From an uncultured Gammaproteobacteria bacterium (GTDB taxonomy: Bacteria; Pseudomonadota; Gammaproteobacteria; CAJQNE01), in contig CAJQNE010000396.1 in the NCBI GenBank assembly GCA_905479545.1, positions 1-5,907 on the forward strand: DNA of 5,907 bases, read 5' to 3'. The stretch's first letter is position 1. Each line of letters begins with the position of its first letter. The position numbers and the translations under genes are program-made. The notes under the pieces were generated by a model. The model saw only the letters and a list, made by a program, of their open reading frames with translations, did no database searches and had not been told where the DNA came from. Of this stretch, positions 1 to 5,907 are shown in pieces.

Positions 1-81
1 ACTAACAGCACAAAAGCTCTGCAGCACTCCGCGGCGAGCTGCGCTCAGCCTATTTCGTGAACCGTTTGCTAAACTGCTGCC

Positions 82-1530
82 ATGCAAGCTTTCCTTAATG
101 CCTTAACCAACCTGCTTGACCACCACGCGGTTCTAACCGACACGGTCGACACCGCTAGCTATTTGCAGGAAAGCCGCAACCTTTATAAAAGTACAGCTTT
201 GGCGGTAGTGTTGCCTGCTAGCACTGCAGAGGTGGCCGCAACGGTTAAGCTTTGCATTGAGCATAATATCGGCATCGTTCCGCAGGGTGGCAATACTGGC
301 CGGGTTGGCGGTGCCAGTGTTGATGAAAGTTCTGCACGACATTTGAACGGCCAGGTAGTGCTCAACCTGCAACGCCTGAATAAGGTCTTAGCGGTTGACC
401 CACTTAACTTCACCATGAATGTGCAGGCGGGCTGTGTATTGGCCAACATTCAGCAGGCTGCGGCGGATTCTGATCGACTGTTCCCGTTACGACTTGGCGC
501 GGAAGGTTCCTGCCAAATTGGTGGCAACCTCGCGAGCAACGCCGGCGGCACTAACGCTCTACGCTACGGCAGCGCCCGTGACCTGGTGCTGGGCCTTGAA
601 GTTGTCACTGCCGACGGCGAAATCTGGAATGGTATGAACCGTCTCCGTAAAAACAACGCGGGCTACCCGCTGCGAGAACTATTTCTGGGTAGTGAAGGTA
701 CGCTCGGCATTATCACTGCCGCCGTATTGAAGTTGTTTCCTGCCCCGAGCGGCAGTGCCACAGCCATGGTCGGACTGGACTCTCCCAGCTATGCCTTGGC
801 GGTATTGGCCGAAATCCGCAGCCGCTGTGGCGACAACCTGACCGCCTGCGAAATTATTTGCCGGCGCGGAATCGAATTCGCCTGTCAGCATATCGAGCGC
901 TGCCGTGAGCCGTTTGAGACACCGCAGGAGTGGTATGTATTGCTTGAGCTTGATGGCCCGCAGAGCAGCGAAGCGTTGCAGCAGCAACTCACCGAAGCAT
1001 TAGCATATTGCGGCGATCAAAACTTGCTGAACGAGGCGGTCCTGGCTGGCAGCGAAACACAGCGTGCGGCGCTATGGGCGTTGCGTGAAGGCGTAGTTGA
1101 AGCACAGCGGTTTGAAGGCGCCAGCATAAAACACGACATTTCACTGCCGCTTACGTCAATTGCTAACTTTATTGCACTGGCACTACCTGCTGTGGAAGAA
1201 CGTATGCCAGGCGTTCGCCCCTGCCCGTTCGGCCATTTGGGTGATGGCAACCTGCATTTCAACCTGAGCCAACCAGTCGACATGAACAGCGATGAGTTTC
1301 TCGACCATTGGCAGGAATTCAATCAGCTGATTCACAATTTGGTTGCCCGATTTGACGGCAGCTTTGCTGCCGAGCACGGCATAGGCCGACTAAAGCGTGA
1401 TGAGCTAATGCTACGCAGCTCACCGGTGAGCCTTGCTATGATGCGCAACCTAAAACAGGCATTAGACCCCCGCGGTCTTCTTAATCCCGGCAAAGTGTTG
1501 CCTCCAACGCCACCCCAATCTCAACACTAG
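82..1530 (+). CDS. FAD-binding 2-hydroxyacid dehydrogenase (D-2-hydroxyglutarate / D-lactate dehydrogenase type)
   Basis: A complete 482-residue flavoprotein of the GlcD/D2HGDH group, expected to oxidise a D-2-hydroxyacid to the 2-oxoacid and pass electrons through FAD to a carrier such as quinone or electron-transfer flavoprotein. The N-terminal half is a PCMH FAD-binding domain: PQGGNTGRVGG (residues 67-77), GAEGSCQIGGNLASNAGG (139-156), RYGS (161-164) and FLGSEGTLGIIT (201-212). The C-terminal FAD-linked oxidase domain carries GHLGDGNLH (384-392) and AEHGIG (430-435), so the family's metal-site residues His385, His392 and Glu431 are present. Arg335 and Lys350 sit where D2HGDH enzymes contact substrate carboxylates. 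It ends with the typical DPRGLLNPGKVLP. The 482-residue length is usual for the family. No signal peptide or membrane segment is visible, so it is probably cytoplasmic or peripheral. The ATG is the only sensible start (next Met is residue 112), but it lacks a clear Shine-Dalgarno. Overall resemblance is closest to D-2-hydroxyglutarate dehydrogenase; D-lactate or another D-2-hydroxyacid cannot be excluded. The family call is firm and the substrate is inferred. Confidence 0.9.
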   Translation: MQAFLNALTNLLDHHAVLTDTVDTASYLQESRNLYKSTALAVVLPASTAEVAATVKLCIEHNIGIVPQGGNTGRVGGASVDESSARHLNGQVVLNLQRLNKVLAVDPLNFTMNVQAGCVLANIQQAAADSDRLFPLRLGAEGSCQIGGNLASNAGGTNALRYGSARDLVLGLEVVTADGEIWNGMNRLRKNNAGYPLRELFLGSEGTLGIITAAVLKLFPAPSGSATAMVGLDSPSYALAVLAEIRSRCGDNLTACEIICRRGIEFACQHIERCREPFETPQEWYVLLELDGPQSSEALQQQLTEALAYCGDQNLLNEAVLAGSETQRAALWALREGVVEAQRFEGASIKHDISLPLTSIANFIALALPAVEERMPGVRPCPFGHLGDGNLHFNLSQPVDMNSDEFLDHWQEFNQLIHNLVARFDGSFAAEHGIGRLKRDELMLRSSPVSLAMMRNLKQALDPRGLLNPGKVLPPTPPQSQH

Positions 1531-1577
1531 AAATAGCATCTGCTGCACCATAAAAAGAAAGTAACGAGACAACCGAA

Positions 1578-2864
1578 ATGAGCTACGCAGGACGAACCCG
1601 AGCAAAAATTTTTTTTAATTTAACCTTTCTGGCAGTCGCTTTCTGTATCTGTGGTTTCGTGGCTTACTCCCTGCTGCGCGACCGGGGTCCGGACGTTACG
1701 ATTAATGCCGATTTCCAGCAGCAGTTGCTAGAGAAAATCCGCAATGCTAAACCAGGGGCACGCATTGATGTGCCGGCCGGCAAATTTGAACTCAGCACAA
1801 ATCTCCTGTTGCGCACTGAAGGGGTCACACTCGCAGGAGCCGGGGCAGACCGAACCTACCTGTCTTTTTTAGCGATGGAGGGTAAACAGCCTGCCATACA
1901 GGTTGATGCCGATGGGATTACCGTGAGTGGTTTAAACCTACTCGACGTGCCCAGCTCAGCCATACTCATAAGCACCTCAAATGACATTCTGGTGCAGGAT
2001 ATCGAAACTAACGCGCCGACCACCAGCCGTGAACGACTGGCTCTCTCTTACGGTGTCGTTGTGCGCCGTAGCAGCAACGTGCTGCTACGACACAATAGCC
2101 TCCTGGCCAGTCGCAACTCCGGCGTACTGGTGCTCGACTCAGACGATGTGATGATTAAAGACAACCAGCTAAAAACCAATACTATTGGCCTGCAGCTGGT
2201 TAGCTCGCGCTCAGTCGACGTTCTGAGCAACAACATCAGCTACAACAGTATGGGAGTTCTCATCTCAGAATCGCCTGCCGAAGCGAGCAAGCCTGCAAAG
2301 AACACCCGTTTACTCAAGAACACGGTCACTTTCAATAATCGAAACAACATGTTTTCCAGCGCCGAGATAGCTCAACTGGTATTCGCCGGCGTAGGGCTGC
2401 AAATCGTCGGGGTCGATAAAGTTGAAGTGGTAGACAACGTCTTTCGCCGCAACGACGCCAGCAATATTGTGGTGTTCAGTAACGACACCTCAAACTTTCC
2501 CGAACTCATTGCTTTTGATCCTTACGCTGAAGGAATTTATATCGCTAATAACGCGCTATCGGAATCGGGCATGGCACCCGGCAACCTTGCTACCTGGCGT
2601 GGAATTACCCTCAACTTACCCTATCCGGATGTGCTTTATGACGGGGTAATCGCACCGACGAACGCTGACTCTATCAACCGGAAAAATGCTCGTGCAAGAG
2701 TCTGCGTAAGTAACAATAAGAAGCCAGAGCCGCGCATAGTAAACCTTGATCTCGACAACTACTTTGGTGGCCGTAGCCGCCTGATAGATCGAATAACCTG
2801 CAGCCACCGGCGCCTGCCGGCAACCATGCTTACGCCCAGATTAATCGACGCCGCGCTTGGCTAG
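1578..2864 (+). CDS. Exported or membrane-anchored right-handed parallel beta-helix protein, function unknown
   Basis: A 428-residue protein. Residues about 11-33 form one hydrophobic segment (FFNLTFLAVAFCICGFVAYSLL) after a basic N-terminus (Arg6, Arg8, Lys10), so it is a signal anchor or signal peptide with the rest in the periplasm. It has no lipobox I trust. Residues 50-100 match the start of pectin-lyase-like folds: GARIDVPAGKFEL, then VTLAGAGADRTYL. Residues about 108-301 show stacked coils of 21-24 residues built as short hydrophobic strands with Asn/Asp/Ser turns, for example NVLLRHNSLLASRNSGVLVL, then VMIKDNQLKTNTIGLQLVSS, then VDVLSNNISYNSMGVLI. This is the NosD/beta-helix pattern and resembles the single-domain bacterial family I recall as TIGR03805. 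Two cysteines near the C-terminus (376, 408) could form a periplasmic disulfide. No polysaccharide lyase or hydrolase catalytic set is identifiable, so I give no enzymatic function. The ribosome binding site is weak (AACGAG at 1563-1568). The 47-base gap to the upstream flavoprotein gene, with no terminator, suggests possible co-transcription, although a functional link is not obvious. Confidence 0.82.
   Translation: MSYAGRTRAKIFFNLTFLAVAFCICGFVAYSLLRDRGPDVTINADFQQQLLEKIRNAKPGARIDVPAGKFELSTNLLLRTEGVTLAGAGADRTYLSFLAMEGKQPAIQVDADGITVSGLNLLDVPSSAILISTSNDILVQDIETNAPTTSRERLALSYGVVVRRSSNVLLRHNSLLASRNSGVLVLDSDDVMIKDNQLKTNTIGLQLVSSRSVDVLSNNISYNSMGVLISESPAEASKPAKNTRLLKNTVTFNNRNNMFSSAEIAQLVFAGVGLQIVGVDKVEVVDNVFRRNDASNIVVFSNDTSNFPELIAFDPYAEGIYIANNALSESGMAPGNLATWRGITLNLPYPDVLYDGVIAPTNADSINRKNARARVCVSNNKKPEPRIVNLDLDNYFGGRSRLIDRITCSHRRLPATMLTPRLIDAALG
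1604..1616 (+). repeat. A5T8 homopolymer tract inside the export-signal codons
   Basis: Five A (1604-1608) are followed directly by eight T (1609-1616) in codons 9-13 of the beta-helix gene, just before and into its hydrophobic segment. Reading the frames by hand, adding one T gives Ile-Phe-Phe-stop, and losing one T gives Ile-Phe-Leu-Ile-stop. The next in-frame ATG is codon 100, past the export signal. The tract itself is seen directly. Any role in slippage or switching is inference. Confidence 0.6.
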
Positions 2865-2871
2865 CGCTAGC
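2860..2871. repeat. Perfect 12-base palindrome at the convergent gene junction
   Basis: GCTAGCGCTAGC is a perfect inverted repeat, and also two tandem copies of the self-complementary hexamer GCTAGC. It contains the TAG stop codon of the beta-helix gene (2862-2864) and lies in the short junction before the stop codon of glpD on the other strand. As RNA it could only form a 4-base stem with a GCGC loop and it has no U-run, so it is a poor intrinsic terminator by itself. It could be a protein-binding site or coincidence. Confidence 0.35.
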
Positions 2872-2888
2872 AACGTATTAGTCACAAA

Positions 2889-4535
2889 CTATTCCGACAG
2901 CGTGTCTTGCAGGCCCCACTCTTCAGGCCAGGCCTCAGCCAGATCTGCTGGCGTGCCGTAAAAACGCTTCCACATATTTCGGTAAGCCAGCAACTCGTTC
3001 TGCCATTGCTCATCATCCCAGCCTAGTTCGCTTCGACAAATTTCCTGAATACGACTGACATGCTCCATGCCACCGTCGCGCAGCAAGAAGCCCAGCCGAC
3101 AGCGGCGTAGCAACAAATCCTGCAGCTTGATAACACCCTCAGCCCGCGCTGCCCAACGCACCTCGGCCCAACAACCGAGCGTACCCGGTATAGCTTTGAG
3201 CTCGTCGGCACGGTTTTCGTCGCGCACCATCGCCAACAACCGATCGGCATTATGACCGTAGCGACCATATAAGCGACGACTTAACGCCGGCGACAGTGCC
3301 AGTTCGGCGGGCGGGTTCGGTTTCACCGCATCAAAAATCGCCGTGCGACTCTTGATAACCGGCAGTTCTGGCAACACGTCACGAGCTTTATTCAACACCT
3401 CAATGGCGGTGCTGCGGAAGGTCGTTAACTTGCCACCGGTAACGGTAAGCATGCCGTGGCTGAACTCAAGAACATGATCGCGGGACTCTTTACTAGGGTC
3501 AGGTTCATCGGTACCGACTACCGGCCTTGCTCCGGCCCAAGTGCTGCAAATATTTTCATCGTTCAGCTCTACGTGCGGGAAAAACATGGCGACACCCGCT
3601 CGCAGATAATCAATTTCAGCTGCCGTAGCGTGCGGCTCAACCGTCAGGTCATTGCCGTGATCCATATCGGTCGTACCGATAATTGTCGCACCTTCCCATT
3701 CACGCACGAACACCGGCCGACCGTCCTGCGGGTGCATAAAGGTAATAGCACCCTCAACCGATAGCACATCGGCTGGCACCGTAATATGCGTGCCACGCAG
3801 CGGCCGCATCTGTGGTTTTTCACCCACGCCTTCACGGAGACCATCACTCCAGGCTCCCGTCGCATTGATGACGAGTCGTGCCTCAACATCATAGTGCTCA
3901 CCACTAAGATTATCGCGCACCCGCAAACCATGCACGACCCCATCTGCACCTCGCAACGGCGACTCAGCACTCGCGTAGTTAAGCAGCTTGCCTCCGTCAT
4001 CCAGCGCTTCAAATAGCACTCGCATAGTGAGCCGGGCATCATCGGTGCCGGCATCATTGTAAGCAAACGAACCTTTTAGCCCTTCTCTAAGTAGCCGTGG
4101 TGCCAACGCCCGGGTTTGCTCTGCAGTGAGGTAACGCGAGCTGCGGGCACGAGCCATTAAGTCGTAAACCCGAAGCCCCCAACGAAACATCCGGCGGGAG
4201 AATTCCTGAAAACTATAGTCAGTGAACGCAAAGTGCAGCGTGTCGACCAAGCCCGGCACTTCACGCAGTAACCGCTGGCGATCACGCACTGACTGCCGGA
4301 CTAAGCCAAGCTCTTTCTCCGCAAGATAACGTAGACCACCGTGCACCATTTTGCTCGACTTACTCGACGAGCCAGAAGCGAAGTCAGCCTGCTCCAGCAA
4401 TAGCACCCGCAAATTCATTCGCGCCGCTTCACGCAAAATGCCTGCACCGCTTATGCCACCGCCGACCACAATGATGTCCCAGCGCTTCGTTAAACCTTCC
4501 AGCGTATTGGCACGCCAACCAGGAGGCAGAATCAT
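2889..4535 (-). CDS. glpD: Aerobic FAD-dependent glycerol-3-phosphate dehydrogenase, long form
   Basis: Oxidises sn-glycerol 3-phosphate to dihydroxyacetone phosphate at the cytoplasmic face of the inner membrane, passing electrons to quinone. The 548-residue protein has the N-terminal FAD Rossmann motif VVGGGISGAG (23-32), then the GlpD signature SGSSSKSSKMVHGGLRYL (54-71), GTHITVP (248-254), IIGTTDMDH (285-293), AGARPVVGTDEP (334-345) and TVTGGKLTTFR (364-374). Arg337 and Lys369 lie in the motifs that contact substrate in E. coli GlpD, from memory. Residues about 395-525 form the alpha-helical DAO C-terminal domain. It is about 45 residues longer than E. coli GlpD (501) and closer in size to the long bacterial/mycobacterial forms. 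The ATG is chosen because AGGGGG lies 5 bases upstream and the next Met (residue 40) is beyond the Rossmann motif. It starts 9 bases after the stop of the ADPS-like gene, so it is the second gene of that operon. Family call is secure. Confidence 0.96.
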   Translation of the reverse strand: MILPPGWRANTLEGLTKRWDIIVVGGGISGAGILREAARMNLRVLLLEQADFASGSSSKSSKMVHGGLRYLAEKELGLVRQSVRDRQRLLREVPGLVDTLHFAFTDYSFQEFSRRMFRWGLRVYDLMARARSSRYLTAEQTRALAPRLLREGLKGSFAYNDAGTDDARLTMRVLFEALDDGGKLLNYASAESPLRGADGVVHGLRVRDNLSGEHYDVEARLVINATGAWSDGLREGVGEKPQMRPLRGTHITVPADVLSVEGAITFMHPQDGRPVFVREWEGATIIGTTDMDHGNDLTVEPHATAAEIDYLRAGVAMFFPHVELNDENICSTWAGARPVVGTDEPDPSKESRDHVLEFSHGMLTVTGGKLTTFRSTAIEVLNKARDVLPELPVIKSRTAIFDAVKPNPPAELALSPALSRRLYGRYGHNADRLLAMVRDENRADELKAIPGTLGCWAEVRWAARAEGVIKLQDLLLRRCRLGFLLRDGGMEHVSRIQEICRSELGWDDEQWQNELLAYRNMWKRFYGTPADLAEAWPEEWGLQDTLSE

Positions 4536-4540
4536 CAGCG

Positions 4541-4546
4541 CCCCCT
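4541..4546 (-). promoter_or_regulatory. Ribosome binding site of glpD overlapping the upstream stop codon
   Basis: On the - strand the order is TAG stop (4547-4545), AGGGGG (4546-4541), five bases, then ATG (4535-4533). The strong Shine-Dalgarno shares its first two bases with the stop codon of the upstream oxidase gene. A ribosome finishing the first gene therefore sits on the initiation site of the second, which points to translational coupling. It also fixes the glpD start. Confidence 0.8.
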
Positions 4547-5907
4547 AATTGGTTTGACCGCTGTCTACCAGCTTGCCGGGATTCATCAACCCTTTCGGAT
4601 CAAAGTGTTCAAACAAGTCTTTCATGGCCTCAATACCACGGGCACTTTTCTCGGCCGTTAAATACGGCGCATGGTCAGTACCGACACCATGTTGATGACT
4701 AATCGTGCCGCCATGAGCGACGATTACCTGACTTACCGCAGCCTTAATTTTCTGCCACCGAGCTAAGTCCTCCTCATAACCAAGCCCACCTCGCCAAATA
4801 TAAGTGGAATAAACCGATGAGCCTTGTGGGTACACATGCGACAAGTGCGTGAAGTTGTGAACCGGCAAATCAAACTCAGCAAGGGCCTCTTCGGTCGCTT
4901 TTTCAATCGCGTTCATACCGAGCGTAACGTTGTCCCAGTTAAAACAGGTTTCACTGGTGTCAGCGGCATAACCGTGATCCCACAAGGTATTGCGCAGATA
5001 AGGACCGTGATAGCGTTTTTTCTTCCAGGCATTACCAATAAGCGTGCCGGTATATACGCCCATCTCTGGTTTGCAAAGTTTCAGCATCTGATTCTTAGCG
5101 TATTCACAATCGGCTTTATTGCCGGTAACGCCAAACATCAACATCACCTTATTGTCGCCGGAACCACGCACACCAAGATAACGCTCCAACAGTTTAATTA
5201 CCGCACTATCACCGGCCATTGTTAAGTTAGTTAGCGTTTCTTTGGCATTGGAGAGCCGCATCATTGATAGCGGCAGCTTACGCTGTGCCGCACGCTGAAC
5301 AGCGGCCAGCCCCTGATCCCAACTAGGGAAAAACACCCCATGGAAAGACTCGTGTTCAGGCAGCTTGGTCACACGCATCAAGCAATCAGTCAGAATACCG
5401 ATACGGCCTTCCGAACCGAGCACCATTTCCCGCACGTCGGTGCCGGCACCGGTAGCGGGAATAGCCGGAATTGTAAGTGGCCCGGTGGGTGTTTCTACCG
5501 TCCCGCCCGCAAACATATTTTCTATGCGGCCATACCGCAGTGATTGCTGACCAGACGAGCGGGTAATAACCCAGCCACCTACCGTTGAATACTCCCAGCT
5601 TTGTGGAAAATGGCCCAACACGTAGCCGCGCTCAGTGAGCTGCCGCTCAACTTCCAGACCGGTAGCGCCAGCCTGAATAGTAGCGATCAATGAATCCGGG
5701 TTTAGAGCGGTTACTTTATTCAACCGCGACAAATCGATCGATAAAACCGGCTGCTTACCCGCAGGTGGTGTCAGATGACCAACCACACTGGTGCCGCCAC
5801 CATAAGGAATAACCCGAATATCTTTGGCTAGGGCAAAGTTCAGCAGCTCACACACCTGATCGTTGGTTTCAGGAAATGCGACCCCATCAGGGAAGCGTTC
5901 GACTTTG
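4545..5907 (-). CDS. Alkyldihydroxyacetonephosphate synthase-like FAD-binding oxidase (5' end outside window)
   Basis: Partial gene: the frame is open to the window edge, giving at least 453 residues. A GTG at 5855 is not the true start, because the upstream codons continue the family pattern (KVERFPDGVAFPETNDQV). From residues counted from that GTG, the PCMH FAD domain shows IPYGGGTSVVG (16-26), LGHFPQSWEYSTVGGW (80-95), RSSGQQSLRYGRIENM (99-114) and MVLGSEGRIGILTD (144-157). The FAD-linked oxidase C-domain shows MMRLSN (198-203), RYHGPYLR (281-288), DTSETCFNWDNV (299-310), GGTISHQHGVG (382-392) and FDPKGLMNPGKL (418-429). This order matches eukaryotic ADPS/AGPS, which swaps the acyl chain of acyl-DHAP for a fatty alcohol to make the ether bond. 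The catalytic His-His-His of ADPS reads His-Gln-His here (4689-4697). The missing N-terminus is probably only tens of residues. It lies directly upstream of glpD, in one operon. Subfamily call is good; true alkyl-DHAP synthase activity is unproven, since many bacterial members are only annotated as FAD-binding oxidases. Confidence 0.88.
   Translation of the reverse strand, partial: KVERFPDGVAFPETNDQVCELLNFALAKDIRVIPYGGGTSVVGHLTPPAGKQPVLSIDLSRLNKVTALNPDSLIATIQAGATGLEVERQLTERGYVLGHFPQSWEYSTVGGWVITRSSGQQSLRYGRIENMFAGGTVETPTGPLTIPAIPATGAGTDVREMVLGSEGRIGILTDCLMRVTKLPEHESFHGVFFPSWDQGLAAVQRAAQRKLPLSMMRLSNAKETLTNLTMAGDSAVIKLLERYLGVRGSGDNKVMLMFGVTGNKADCEYAKNQMLKLCKPEMGVYTGTLIGNAWKKKRYHGPYLRNTLWDHGYAADTSETCFNWDNVTLGMNAIEKATEEALAEFDLPVHNFTHLSHVYPQGSSVYSTYIWRGGLGYEEDLARWQKIKAAVSQVIVAHGGTISHQHGVGTDHAPYLTAEKSARGIEAMKDLFEHFDPKGLMNPGKLVDSGQTN

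Noticed and set aside
679..987. 102-residue open frame on the - strand within the left flavoprotein gene
   Set aside because: It is antisense to a conserved coding frame and its composition looks like a codon-bias shadow.
1531..1577. Terminator or promoter between the flavoprotein and beta-helix genes
   Set aside because: No stem-loop and no convincing -35/-10 pair is visible in these 47 bases; only an A-rich stretch and a weak ribosome site.
2807..2820. CCGGC-GCCT-GCCGG hairpin near the 3' end of the beta-helix gene
   Set aside because: The 5-base stem is inside the coding sequence and has no following U-run, so it is not a credible terminator.
3644..4066. 140-residue open frame on the - strand inside glpD
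   Set aside because: It is an out-of-frame shadow of the well-matched glpD reading frame, rich in Met/Cys/Arg runs with no domain pattern.
4824..5225. 133-residue open frame on the + strand antisense to the ADPS-like gene
   Set aside because: It is fully antisense to a gene with strong family motifs and shows no ribosome site or recognisable domain.
5853..5855. GTG as start codon of the ADPS-like gene
   Set aside because: The frame continues upstream to the window edge with family-consistent residues, so the gene is 5'-truncated by the window and does not start here.

Overview
The window holds four protein-coding genes in two convergent pairs. Base composition is moderate (GC slightly over half by eye) and coding density is very high. 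There are no RNA genes, insertion sequences or CRISPR arrays. The gene families and Shine-Dalgarno pattern suggest a Gram-negative, aerobically respiring bacterium, most plausibly a (marine-type) gammaproteobacterium. That placement is an inference from family resemblance, not a firm identification.

Left arm, + strand: bases 82-1530 encode a complete flavoprotein of the D-2-hydroxyglutarate / D-lactate dehydrogenase type (FAD-binding PCMH domain plus FAD-linked oxidase C-terminal domain, with the His/His/Glu metal-site motifs intact). After a 47-base gap, bases 1578-2864 encode a membrane-anchored or exported right-handed parallel beta-helix protein of unknown function. Its N-terminal hydrophobic segment begins on an A5T8 homopolymer; a one-base length change in either direction would stop translation within a few codons.

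Right arm, - strand: an alkyl-DHAP-synthase-like FAD oxidase (4545-5907, 5' end cut off by the window edge) is followed, 9 bases after its stop codon, by a long-form aerobic glycerol-3-phosphate dehydrogenase, GlpD (2889-4535). The AGGGGG ribosome binding site of glpD overlaps the stop codon of the oxidase gene, so the two are almost certainly one operon and probably translationally coupled. GlpD makes dihydroxyacetone phosphate (DHAP), the backbone that alkyl-DHAP synthases act on once it is acylated. The pair therefore suggests a lipid (possibly ether-lipid) or glycerophosphate module whose other genes would lie beyond the right edge.

The two arms converge with only 24 bases between stop codons. 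A perfect 12-base palindrome (GCTAGCGCTAGC) covers the stop codon of the beta-helix gene there, but no classical U-tailed terminator is visible. The most interesting points are the ADPS-like/GlpD operon, the orphan beta-helix protein and its homopolymer tract. I see no clear evidence of an entirely new system.
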